From Hybos culiciformis (lineage: Eukaryota > Arthropoda > Insecta > Diptera > Hybotidae): DNA of 64,000 nt. Below are positions 35,408 to 46,281 of the stretch, in pieces. The stretch covers positions 27,085,433-27,149,432 of the forward strand of contig OZ023275.1 of assembly GCA_964007475.1 (NCBI GenBank), read 5' to 3'. The stretch's first letter is position 1. Every line of letters begins with the position of its first letter. Position numbers and translations under genes: made by a program. The notes under the pieces are model-generated. The model saw only the letters and a program-made list of their open reading frames with translations. It did not search any database and was not told the origin of the DNA.

Positions 35408-38165
35408 TCATTTATTCCAAATTTAGTTAACTTATTGTTGTACAAATTTTAAAGTCAACAATAAGTCTTTAAACTATTTTCTTTCAAATTTTAAGGCCCA
35501 CCTGGATTGATTTCCATTAATTTGACTTATAAATGAATTTTCCTAAGTCTCTAATCTTAACTAACTAAGTATTATATTTACAACTTGTGTTCATAAATGT
35601 ATTATTTTATTTATAATTTTGTTCGAAAGTTTTACAATTATTCATTCCTATTAATGTACAACTTTTTATCATACTTAAAAATTATATATTATGTACAAAA
35701 TAAAGTTTTGAAAATGTTATTTAATATTTAAAAAAAAAAGTTTTAATTTAATTTAAAAAAATAAAAATAAAACTATAAGTTGTTTTAAAAAGTTTTGATA
35801 TGAATGATATTGTGATGATGTGATAATGACATATGTTTGAATATTGAATTTTATATGTTCGTATAGCTTACCGATAGGAATTAATATAAAAATAATTTTT
35901 ATAACAAAAACAAAATAAACAGAAACGTAATTACTTTTGACTTTTAAAATAAAATATTTATTTAGGTGGAGGTGTTGACTTTTCAGTTTATTGAGAAAAT
36001 TTTTGGTTGAAAACTTTTTCAAATAATTCAAAAACAAATTGAAAAAGTTTTCTCTTTTGTTATTAATTAAAAGTTTTTTCTAGAAAATTTAAATATTTAT
36101 TAAAAAATTGAAAGAAATAAAAAAAAAAATCCTGAAACAAAACTAATTATTTATCATAAAATTTGAAATAATTTCTTTTAAATAATTCTAAACGCGATAT
36201 GCAGAAAAAATTTTGTTTATATATATTCTAATAAATATATATGGAAATTAATAATATTTTTATAGGTTTCTATAGATTCATATTTAAGAGTAAATTTTTT
36301 AACTGATGAAGATATTATTAGGAAATATGCAAACATTTTTACGTATTAAAATTTTTTCAAAATTTCTACAATTTAATAGATAATTTTTGTATTAGTATAT
36401 ATGTAGAGTGGAACAAATTGTCGAGTATTGCGTTGCAACGACGAAAAGCCGGGTCTGCCCAAATATTCGAACTAATTTAGAATTAAGAAAGTTCAATGTT
36501 TGCATGCTCACATAAATTCTGGCATCTTAATGTAATCCTCAAAATAGTGAAAATTTTATTTTAAAATTTAAAATTTATTATAATTGTATTTCTTCGATTA
36601 AATTTTTGGTATTTTCTACTATGTAAAATTGTACATATTAGTTATTGTTGTATTTGAAATTTTTTAGAAATCATTATTATTGTTATTACAAATAAATTAC
36701 GAATTATTAAAATATTTTCATTTGACCACAACGGCTTATTTCCACTTTTGGAGAAAGCACTTTAATAGATAGACATACAAAAGTATTAAGCATAAACAGG
36801 TCTTAGAGGTCTTATAGTTTCAGATCATTGTATTTTACTTATAAAAATTAATTCTGAATTTTTTTATTTTATTTTTTTCATTTTATCTAAAAAGGAATAA
36901 ATAATAAAATATTATCTACCATCTAATAATTAATAATTTATTGTTATTTTGGTTTTTTTTTCAATAAATATTTCTAAATAACATTATAATTTAAAGAGCT
37001 TTTAGCATTAAATAACATTTAATATTTTTGATTAAAATAAATTGATATAAAATAAAATATTAAAAACTCATCACGTTTTTTTTTTTTCGATTTGGCAATC
37101 AATATTATTTGAAGCAAATATAAAGACAACTCTACTTAAAACCAGTATCAGTTGAAGAATAGTACAACAAATGGTTTGAATTGAACTGTTTTTTTTTGCG
37201 CAAAGTATAATTATTAAATCAAAAACTTTTTTTTAAGCAAGAGGAAACAATCTAGAGCTGTATATGTGAATGCTCAATGTACTTAATTTATTATGTATAA
37301 ATTCATGTATGATTAATTCGAATCAGAAATGATTGTATCAAAATTTCGAGCTGTTAAAAACTAATTAATAAAAAACTAAAAAGTTTTTATTTTTTATCGG
37401 AAATTCGATAGAAAGTAAAATACCTATACAAAGTCAATTTGTTACTAGTTTTTTTATTTTATTTTATAACTTTATAGGTACCAGGATTTGTTTTAGTTAT
37501 ACCCGCTTTTATTGAACGCGTTCTATATTATTATTATCGAGAAAGGATATGATACCTGTTATCAACCCTATTTCCTATATTACTGGTTTTAGTCAGGTAA
37601 AATATTCTGAACAGAAATCCAATTTGGTTTTAAATTTGGCTCAAAATTATTCTTTTTTTTTTTCTAGTTCTTTGTAATGGATGGTAGTTGGAATTGAACC
37701 TGTCGTTGAAATTTTAGAAAACAATCATAGTTATTTTTTTTTTGTATTTTTAAGTATTAAATATCTGCACACGTTTTTTTACCAATAAAAATTTTTTCAC
37801 TTTGTTTCCCTTTTTCTCTTATTTTAACACCATTTATTATTACATCATAGTAAAATCATGATTTTCGCACCTTCTGAAGCAGCATCATAATTTTCTTAAA
37901 TAGCATTAGCCTCTGGCTTCATAAATAACATAAATTTAAAATAAAAAAAATAAAAAATAAAATGGAAAATAAATTTTCTATTTTTCATGACCTTAAAAAT
38001 TTCCCTTTTCAAAAATTTGCACCAAAATTATTATTATAAAGTACTATCAGGTACATATACTTAAATTTATATTCAATGTCATTGATGTTTTAGACACCTG
38101 GAATATGTTTCGTCTTGAGCAATTGGGAAATTTCAAAAGTTTTTTAACGTCTTAACTAATATCAT
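35408..38165. other. AT-rich gene-free stretch with one GC-richer patch
   Basis: Nothing is firmly coding. A patch at about 36410-36520 is richer in G+C. It is open in several frames on both strands (for example plus-strand residues VEQIVEYCVATTKSRVCPN), without a convincing exon boundary. It may be a relic of a mobile element. Confidence 0.5.
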
Positions 38166-38205
38166 TGATTAAGAATACACAAAGATCTTTGTGTATTCTT
38201 AATCA
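38166..38205. repeat. Perfect 40-bp palindrome built from MITE ends
   Basis: Two 20-base halves (TGATTAAGAATACACAAAGA and its exact complement) meet with no spacer. The half-site GATTAAGAATACAnAAAGAT is the terminal sequence of the 35184-35400 MITE. It therefore looks like an element reduced to its two ends joined head to head. Confidence 0.9.
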
Positions 38206-40100
38206 TGCTAATATTCAACTTTTATTTAATTCGATTTAAATCAGTTTAGTTGCGCTCATTTACCCCGATCTGACTCAATTATAATCTTCTCTGTTGTAAT
38301 ACCTAATTTTTTTTTGACCTAAATTTTTAATTCTACATACATAATGTGCAATATATTTTGAATTTATACATTAATTTTTTTTTTTAATTTTTATTTATTA
38401 CTTGACCAACAAATGTAATACTTAAGGTAATATTAATTTATATGTGTAATATTAAACTAATATTATATTTTCACATAACACCATTTTGTATCTAAGGGTG
38501 TTAAACATGATGATGAATATAGTAAAGAAAAGGGAATAATTTTTAATTTTTTTTTTAAAACAAAATTTTCAACACATATTTCAATTAATGGTTTTTTAAA
38601 ATAACCCATAATTTCTTTAAAAAAGAAAAAAAAAATAACTGCTGCAATGACCTTATAGTACACTATAATTTAAAAAAATATTTCAAAGAGACATCAAAAA
38701 CTGACATGACTGGAAAAAAGAACAACAGAAAATATAAAATTCTCCTTATATCCACCAGAGTTCAAAAATGTTTAAAACAGTAGCATAATTTTGTCAGCAC
38801 CTATTTTCACTTTTAAATTCCTGGATAATTTTGAAAAATTGTCACTTGTAATTTGTTATAAAAACCATTGTTTATATTATAATTATTAAAGAGATAAACA
38901 ATAAGATTTTAGAATTTTTTATTGATTTCAAAGATTTCACGATTCGGAAATGAATTATTTTCATTACCACTAAAATATTTTGTAATTTAGGGCTAAATAC
39001 CCAGATTTCAATTTAACTAATAAAGAAATTAGAATAATCACTTTATTTCAATAAAGATTTGTTCATTAAGTCTTTTTTTGTTACTACGTCAAAACTAATA
39101 TTTAATTCCAATAAGATTAGTGTTTACTATTTTAATTCAGGTATGGCTAATATTGCAATTGACAATGTAAGATAATTAAGTTTATGTGAAAAATAAATTG
39201 TTTTTGATATAATTCTGATTATTCTTAAATTAATTTGTAGCATACTGACTTTCGAAAAATAAGAATTGTCTAAATTTTCAAAAGAAACCGTAAATATAAG
39301 GCTGGATTCGCCCTACAAAAAAAATTATACATACTCTCTGTTTTCATATATGTATATTTTTTTAATAGTAATATAAAAAGATCTGAATATTGCTTTGTAA
39401 CTCCCATTGCGCAATTCATAATTGCCTCTATGTGTACAATGTGAGTTACATATATGCATATATATACTTATTTTATAACTTATATATAAAATATACATTT
39501 AATTTTATATTGAATAAAAGACAGTAGAAATATTCCGAATATAAGTATAATATCTATATATATATCTATATCTATATATATATATCTATATCTATATATA
39601 TATATCTATATCTATACCTACATAAAAGGATTTTACTATATACGTAAAATATCGAAAAAAAAATCTAATTACATACTATTATCAAAAATAATTATTATCT
39701 TTTCTTTAACTGAAATTCCAAGTTCAATTAACCCACTGTATACATTTTTTTTTTGTGTTTTTTCATATTGTAGTTGTATAGTTAGAAGAATAAAAAAAAA
39801 AAAATCTTGTGTAAAACGAGTACACAAAGTTTATAGAAGACAGATTAAGCTTTATAGAAATTAAATTATATTTAATTAGATTTAAATATTAAGTTTTAAT
39901 TTTTTGAGAAATCTGAGTTGTAGATTTAATAAGTAGTTTTAAGTTTTAATTAAAATGTTTTTGGAAATAAGTCACTTTTTTAAATAGTTTTGGTTATCGC
40001 AAAATTTTTTTTAATTTTATTGATCATAATACAATCCAAAGACTGTGAATACTGGCTGAGATAAGTATAATAAACAAAATTTTAATATTTCCCAATATAC
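38206..40100. other. AT-rich stretch upstream of Wee1
   Basis: No gene is supported. A short minisatellite lies at 39552-39616. Confidence 0.6.
39552..39616. repeat. Minisatellite of about 20-bp TATC/TA units
   Basis: About three copies of a unit of the form TCTATATATATATATCTATA, each ending in a doubled ATCTAT. This length variation is expected in such arrays. Confidence 0.8.
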
Positions 40101-40449
40101 CATCGCGCCAGTTCGCAAAGAAATGTCAAGTATTTGTACTGGCATGGGCGTCGATTACTGAACCGGCCTACAAGTTCACTCATAGTTAACATATTTTTGG
40201 CACACCGGCTTAAAATATGCCTCCGACTTGTTTGTTAGTTTTGAAACTAACCTGAACACCAATAAACAGGAGTTTGTCCCGGCCGCCAGTTTTAAGGTCA
40301 GCTGAAAAGACCAATTTAAATTACCGACTTTTGTGTCGGATATTGAACTATGTTCTAAGTCGAAACAAATATTTGACCTTGCAGTCTATCTTATTTTTGA
40401 GTGTAAGCGACTTATTACGGTAATCTTTCTCTTCAAACAGTTACTGGTT

Positions 40450-40608
40450 GTACATAAATGTCAGTTTACGTAAAGCTGACAGCAGCGTGAGTTATTTTTG
40501 TACAAATAACTATTATAAATTGCTTATTATATGTTGCTAAATCAAAGGAAATTGCAAGGCGTACATAAGCGCCAGTTTACGTAAAGCTGACAACAGCGTC
40601 AATTATTT
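40450..40608 (+). repeat. Duplicated 48-bp segment carrying TTACGTAA sites
   Basis: The segments 40450-40497 and 40561-40608 match at 42 of 48 positions and are offset by 111 bp. Each contains CAGTTTACGTAAAGCTGAC, so the perfect palindrome TTACGTAA occurs at 40466-40473 and 40577-40584. TTAYGTAA is the binding consensus of PAR-bZIP and related factors (Pdp1 and Vrille in flies, DBP and E4BP4 in mammals). The core is better conserved than the segment edges. Confidence 0.75.
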
Positions 40609-40671
40609 GTTGCTTTGTTGACTTTGTTGATAAGTTGACATTTATAATTTCATTATATTTTGAAAAACAAA

Positions 40672-40677
40672 CACGTG
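40672..40677 (+). promoter_or_regulatory. CACGTG E-box upstream of Wee1
   Basis: A canonical E-box in the sequence AAACACGTGATGG, 124 bp before the Wee1 ATG. It is the consensus for bHLH factors such as Clock/Cycle and Myc/Max. Function is inferred from position only. Confidence 0.4.
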
Positions 40678-40800
40678 ATGGAAAAAATATTTTAAAATAA
40701 TTTACGAAAAAAAAAAAAACTCTGAAAAACATAATAAAAAAAAAGTGATTATTTAAATTTTTTAATAATTTTTTTTAATTAATTCAAAAAAAATTTACAA

Positions 40801-41066
40801 ATGGAAACTGAGTCGAGTGGAGTTTCTGATTCTGGATCTCCAGAATTTTTGAATAATTTAAGTTTAGAAGAGGAAGCCAATTTAACAGATAGATTTGTTG
40901 TTGGTGCTGGCTTGGTCCAACCAAGAAAATTAACATTTGCTTCACCCGAAGTTACTGGACATTATGAAAATCGTGCTAGTGATGAATTTAGGCAACGTTC
41001 TTTAGCTGAAAGCCCAAAAAAACAACCGTCTATTTCACCACCATACCGAAAAGTTCGAGCATTAAG
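40801..41066 (+). CDS. Wee1: Wee1 coding exon 1
   Basis: Starts at the first ATG after an A-rich leader (ACAAATGG, a good insect start context) and ends at the donor AAG/GTAAGA, leaving two bases of codon 89. It encodes 88 residues with acidic and Ser/Pro-rich sequence and several SP sites (for example at residues 13-14, 48-49, 71-72). These are plausible targets of Cdk or Polo kinases. Confidence 0.9.
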
Positions 41067-44000
41067 GTAAGAAAGGAAAGACGACCGATAAATAAATTTT
41101 TGCAGTAGATTTATTTAAGATTTCATTTCGTTTAATTGGATAAGATTTTTGGCTGAATTTAGTCTTCTGAATATGAGTAGGTAGGTACCTAGGTACCTGC
41201 TTCATATTTTATGCTAGCTTCCTTTTCAGTTCTTTGAAACAGGTATAGATAGATACTCAGGATGACAAATAAAGAAATAGAGTTGATTAGGTACCTACCT
41301 ACCTATATCTTTGACATGAACAACTATACTAATTTAAACTTTATTGGCATTGTTAATCTTTTGATTTTATTTCTTTTGACATATATTTTATGATTATAGT
41401 AAGGATAAATAGTAATGAGGTCGTGACAATTAATGACACTGACACAATGACTGAATCATTGAATTTCGATGAGTGCCTTTACCACTAAATGATGAAATTA
41501 AATCAAAAGCTTCATTTAGAAAACTAACCAGAATATTCTTCACGTTTCACATAATTTGATTTTAGGTATTAACATTACGTAGGTATTTAGTAGGTACCTA
41601 TTCGAAATTATTATCTTAAAGTTAATTAATATTTTCTCCGAAAGAAACCTTAGTAAGTATTTTAATATTTTCTAAATTCTAGTAAAACTTAATTTCTGTT
41701 TTTACAGTTTGGAAATCAGAATCAAACTTTTATTAACTAAGTATTACAATTCTAAATACAAAAATATTATTTTAATTCTATTTTTTAGGCTTTTCGATAC
41801 TCCTGCAACTCCCAAAACAATAATTCAAAAATCGTCAACGAAATTTCTAAAATTATTTCCTGATAACACTTTAGCAGAATCAAATGATATTTTAGCTAAA
41901 CCAATTGATGGCGGTTTGGATTCCAAAGGAAATTCGAAAACATCATGTCAAATTAAGTCCTCAACTCTATTACAACGACCAAAAAGTCTTCCGCTTCACA
42001 ATAAAACATTGGAAAATTGTGTAGAACAAACAGCAAACATTAACCCATTTACACCAGATAGTTTAATTATGGCAAATAAGAAACGTCGCCGAATTTTCCA
42101 AGGTCGTGAAAATCAATATCACCAATTAAATAATGCAATGCCACTTTTTTCTAATTTAACAAACGAAAATTTCTTCAATAAAAGATCCTCGTTAAAAATA
42201 TCGTCATCATCATCGCCAAATATGGATGACGATTATGATGATTTTTTTGAAATACGACAGGCGCCAAAACGTTTAGCACTTCAAGATACAAACATTTCTC
42301 GCTATAAGAAAGAGTTTTTAGAAATCTCTTTAATAGGTAGTGGTGAATTTGGAAGAGTTTACCAATGTCTAAATCGTTTGGATGGTTGTATTTATGCGAT
42401 TAAAAAAAGTATTAAACCAATCGCTGGAAGTGCATTGGAAAAAACTGCCCTAAATGAAGTATGTGCGCATGCTGTGTTAGGTAAGAAAATAAATGTTTTA
42501 TTTTTGTTTAATTTTTCGACTGTTAATAATTTTACCTTCCATTATGACCGCGATTACATCAGGATATTTAAAAGAATGGTTTTTCTCATTCAAAAGTTTA
42601 ATTACTGATATAATTATATAAATCTTTTTGATTACATTCAATATCTATTAAATTAAAATTATTTTAACATTTGTGATAGTAATATTTATTGCTTTAGTGA
42701 ATTAACATTTTTAATTCCTGGTTAAAATTAAATGAATTTAAATTCGATTTTTTTACTTTTAAGGAAAACATGATAATGTTATCCGTTATTATTCTGCTTG
42801 GGCTGAAGATAATCATATGCTCATACAAAATGAATATTGTAATGGTGGAAGTCTGCAATCCGTGTTACAAAAAAGATTTCTATGTGAATCTGAACTTCGA
42901 ACTTTGCTTCAACATATTGCAGAAGGGTTAAAATATATTCATTCCAATGATTTAGTTCACATGGATTTGAAAGCTGGAAATATATTTTTGACTAAAGAGC
43001 CAGCAAGGCCGGTTTCATCTTTAAGTGATAATATTGATGACGATGGTTTTGATGAAGATATATATGAGGAATTGGAATCAGCTGAAAGTGTTATTACGTA
43101 TAAAATTGGTGATTTGGGGCATGTAACATCTATTAAGTGTCCACAGGTTGAAGAAGGAGACAGTCGTTACTTACCTAATGAAATATTACAAGAAGATTTT
43201 CGACACTTAACAAAAGCCGACATATTCTCTTTAGGAATAACACTATACGAAGTAATTATGTGAATCATTTAAAAATTAATTTTGATAATAATGTTTGAAT
43301 TGTCTTTAATTAAATCACCAAACTCGAGAACGGCTCACGGCGGTTTTTTCAAATTGATAAGAAAAAACAAGACCGAAATTCTGCCTAACATTTTGGAATT
43401 TAATTGCTTCATAACATACTGAAAGGTTTTTTTAAATAAAAGTGTGTGTTTATACGTGAAGATTGCAAAATGAGAAAAAGGAAGTTCTGAAAAAGCCAAA
43501 TGAGCCCTTTTTGAATTTGGTGATCAATTATTTTTTGAAGCAAATAAGAGCCATTCTAATTAGATATTAGAGCTTGATTGAATTGCAGACTTTTAGAGAT
43601 AAATTTGCCTCAATTTTTTCTCAATAAATAATTTTTTATTTATCATAGGCGGCGGGTGGAGGACCACTTCCAAAAAATGGCGCAGAATGGCATGATCTAC
43701 GCCAAGGAAAAGTTCCAAATGTACCATTATTGAGTAGTGAATTTAATGATTTAATAAAAATAATGACTCATCCGGATCCAAATGTCAGACCGTCTTCTTC
43801 CGCAATTTTGAATCATCCGTAAGTTTTCTAAACATTATTATTTAATAAGTAGGTAGGTAATTAGCAAAAAAAATTACACGTACTAAAATCTATCTACAAT
43901 ACAATATTTAACACAGAATACAAAAGTTCTATAACAACTTAAAAAGCACCCTTTTCAGAATTTCGGATATATAAAAAATTTTAATTCCGTTTTTAATATA

Positions 44001-45892
44001 TTTTTAATATAATACACAATTTTGAAACATAATTTTTAAATGTGTTATATCATATATTTTGAGGCGAGAATTTTAACTCACACAAGTAATAAAAATTTGT
44101 ATACAAATTTTGTTGCTGGAATAGACTCAAAGTCTCAGGATTTAAAATGCTCCTTTTTTTGAAAAACAAAAATTTTAATATTAGATTTGCAAATTTTGAA
44201 TAATTTTCATTTGCTCCTGTTTATAGTTTATAGAAATAAAGTAACTGCAATAATTTTTTTGCTGCAATCAAAAAATCTATATAATCTTCTATAACCTAAT
44301 CATTTTAGCTTTGGAACCTGTTTAAAATTCTATCCAATTTTTCAGTAATTTGTGGAGCTTTTAACTCACTCTCATCATTAAAATATAATATCCGATGAAA
44401 TAGTGGTACATAATAGTTCAAGTACATATTTGCACTATTAAAATTCATTTAATAATTGAAATCAATATGGTTTTATTTATAATTTCTTGTTATTTAATTT
44501 TTGATAAAGTTAACATTCATTCAAATTACATTCAAATTACTGAACTTTTGCTCAATATACTTTAAAATAACTTTCAGGTTTCTTATTTCTATCAAATCTG
44601 ATAGATTCATGTCTTTTATAGCAGAGATTGAGTATTTTAACGCTGAATTGATTGCAGATTTTTTTTGTGACAATAATTAGTCAAAAAATAATTAAACATT
44701 TCTTAAATTGCAGAGTGCATATTAATTTTCAGAGCTATATTATTTCTTTAATAATTAATATATTTCCACTATTAGTTTAGTAAAAGAAAAAATTATTTTA
44801 AGGCAATTTGATCAAATAAATAATTTTAAATATTTAATTTTAATAATTGATCTTCTCTATGAATATTTTATGTTTAATTACAAATAGTATAGTATTTAAA
44901 TTTTATTTAAAAAAAAAAATAAAAAAAAAAAAAAACACGTAATACGCAACCTGTATGGATTGATTTTGACGAAAATTGTTTATTCAAAGGGAGTGGCTAC
45001 AGTTACGGTAACCGTAACTTTTTTTTTTTGTTTAGTGATTACGGCAAAGTTTTTTTTTGAGCATTATGATTTTTTTTTTAAATAAAAAGTTGTTATGCTG
45101 AATGGGGGACGGCAGCCGCCTCCCCCAAACCCCCTAGGGCTTCTTTTTTTTTATTTTGCTTTGGCGCTTCGCGCTTTTAAAACTATTTTTGTATAACGAT
45201 GTAAGGTTTTACTATTCTTGCATTTTTTGTATGACGATGAAATTAAATTTTTTTTTTTTTTTTTTTTGACAAAAAAAAAAATTGCCGTAACTTTAAGCAT
45301 TGCCTAAAAGTTACGGTTGCCGTAACTTAAAAAAAAAAAAAATAAGTTACGTTAACCGTAACTGTTAAAAAAAAATAAGTTACGTTAACCGTAACTGTTA
45401 AAAAAAAAAATAAGTTACGGTTACCGTAACTGTAGCCACTCCCTTAAATTTTAGATTGAACTATACGATTACCTATATTACCTAAAAAAAAAAAATTTTA
45501 ATTCAAATTTTATAATTATTTTCTTTGTAGGTATTATAGGTACAAATAATTTGATTTCGATAACATAACAACATCATCACGATAATATAAGAAATTTAGC
45601 AACCAATATTTTACATTCAACTCCAAATAATAATTTGAATACAACTATTGGTGTTGTACAACCAACGACATCAGGAAATATATTAGTTGAAGAGAGATAT
45701 CAACAACAGCAACATCAAAACAATAATATTGTAGCATCAGTAAATCATCAGCAAAATTTATTGAATGCTCCCAATTTGACAGCAACAGAGCAATCAAATA
45801 AAACAGTTGCTATAAATCAGGGGAAATTTGAGCTAAATAATACGGATTTAAGTTGGGAAGAACGTTTCAATTTAATTCAATATTTTCTTTAA
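40801..45892 (+). CDS. Wee1: Wee1-like cell-cycle kinase (five coding exons)
   Basis: Wee1 phosphorylates the inhibitory tyrosine of Cdk1 in the nucleus and delays mitosis. Five exons (40801-41066, 41789-42480, 42764-43251, 43649-43818, 45592-45892) join in phase to about 638 residues, close to the roughly 646 of human WEE1. The N terminus is rich in SP/TP sites, with the conserved FDTPATPK (91-98) and INPFTPDSL (173-181), then a basic KKRRR (186-190) that may be a nuclear signal. The kinase domain runs from about 259: GSGEFG loop (272-277), lysine 294, helix-C Glu 312, HMDLKAGNIF with Asp 387 and Asn 392, and Wee1-type GDLGH (435-439). GDSRYLPNE (451-459) follows, and the domain ends near 539 with HPDPNVRPS. 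This set separates Wee1 from Myt1, and no membrane span is visible. The last exon boundary is the weak point. Confidence 0.93.
41067..41788 (+). other. Wee1 intron 1
   Basis: A 722-bp intron with GT-AG ends. Several TAGGTACCTA-type palindromes and GTAGGTAGGTACC runs occur at about 41178-41203, 41290-41307 and 41578-41600. They look like scattered remains of a short tetranucleotide array. Confidence 0.8.
41789..42480 (+). CDS. Wee1: Wee1 coding exon 2
   Basis: Begins after the acceptor TTTTTTAG and completes codon 89 (Arg), so the protein reads RALRLFDTPATPK across the junction, as in animal Wee1. It ends at TTAG/GTAAGA within a Gly codon. It carries the conserved regulatory segment, the basic cluster, and kinase subdomains I to III (glycine loop, catalytic Lys 294, Glu 312). 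The open frame upstream of the acceptor is intronic. Confidence 0.93.
42764..43251 (+). CDS. Wee1: Wee1 coding exon 3
   Basis: Starts after TACTTTTAAG and completes the Gly codon, giving VLGKHDNVIRYYSAW across the junction. It covers the hinge (QNEYCNGGSL), catalytic loop, an acidic insert rich in Asp and Glu (about 407-428), the GDLGH segment and the activation region. It ends in phase 0 at CTATACGAA/GTAATT. The frame read past that donor stops at once, which supports the splice. Confidence 0.93.
43649..43818 (+). CDS. Wee1: Wee1 coding exon 4
   Basis: Starts after TTATCATAG and ends at AATCATCC/GTAAGT. It encodes AAGGGPLPKNGAEWHDLRQG and the C-lobe end EFNDLIKIMTHPDPNVRPS. This aligns with the human AAGAEPLPRNGDQWHEIRQG and MIHPDPERRPS segments. 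It closes the kinase domain. Confidence 0.93.
43819..45591 (+). other. Wee1 intron 4
   Basis: The longest intron, about 1.77 kb, AT-rich. It hosts the MITE at 44987-45445, which ends about 146 bp before the proposed acceptor. Confidence 0.6.
44987..45445. mobile_element. MITE with perfect 34-bp inverted termini, in a Wee1 intron
   Basis: The first 34 bases (starting AAGGGAGTGGCTACAG) and the last 34 are exact reverse complements, so the copy is young. Each terminus contains the internal palindrome GTTACGGTAACCGTAAC. Degenerate copies of it recur at about 45317, 45352 and 45379, next to the right end. The middle holds a G/C-rich block (GACGGCAGCCGCCTCCCCC, then TTCGCGCTT) unlike the host DNA. 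There is no coding sequence. A target duplication is not obvious, so I assign no superfamily. Confidence 0.88.
45592..45892 (+). CDS. Wee1: Wee1 coding exon 5 (C-terminal tail, boundary uncertain)
   Basis: The open frame before the stop at 45890-45892 can only begin after a TAA at 45566. The AG at 45590-45591 gives a phase-correct join (CC plus A, Pro 539) to exon 4. The acceptor is poor: its preceding 20 bases are purine-rich. The better-looking acceptors at 45530 and 45539 would instead give stops within about six codons. The tail is Gln- and Asn-rich (SVNHQQNLLNAPNL) and ends LSWEERFNLIQYFL. Its composition differs from the rest and is not conserved in families I know. Either the short ending or this longer one could be real. 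Confidence 0.5.
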
Positions 45893-46159
45893 TTAACGTC
45901 GAAGCAGAATATTAATAATAATAATGTAAGTTAAATTGATTATTTTTAATTTTAATATTTTATTAATTTCTTCTTTGTGCAATTTTTATCATTTTATGTT
46001 AAATAATAATCATATAAAGTACATAAGAAATGTATTTTCCGCAAAATAGATTCATTCGATAATTTTAATATTAATTACTAAAATCTTTCGTTTTTGAAAA
46101 TTTATGTTTTGATTTTTTTTAGAGAATTTATGTTAATTTGTATTATTTTCATGTTAAAT

Positions 46160-46165
46160 AATAAA
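46160..46165 (+). terminator. Candidate polyadenylation signal for Wee1
   Basis: AATAAA 268 bp past the stop. It is the first perfect hexamer I noticed downstream, but such hexamers are common by chance in this DNA. Confidence 0.3.
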
Positions 46166-46281
46166 TAGTATTTCAACATTAACTATATCTGATTCTTATT
46201 TTTGCCATTTTGGTTACAACAGTTTTTTTTACTTTAGCAAAGTTACCATTAAATGAGCTGACATTTTGTTAATTGATGTTA

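Larger units (their letters stand above)
40101..40800 (+). promoter_or_regulatory. Presumed promoter and 5' UTR of Wee1
   Basis: This 700-bp region is much richer in G+C than its flanks and abuts the Wee1 start. Visible candidate elements are CGCGCCA at about 40105 (E2F-like core), two TTACGTAA palindromes inside a duplicated 48-bp segment, and a CACGTG E-box at 40672. A hairpin GTTAGTTTTGAAACTAAC lies at 40234-40251. The last 120 bases before the ATG are A-rich, like an insect 5' UTR. No clear TATA box or initiator could be assigned, and the transcription start is unknown. Confidence 0.5.

Noticed and set aside
41709..41788. Upstream in-frame ATG extending Wee1 exon 2
   Set aside because: The 26 extra residues are Lys-, Ile- and Leu-rich intron translation. 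The acceptor at 41788 and the conserved RALRLFDTP junction with exon 1 show it is intronic.
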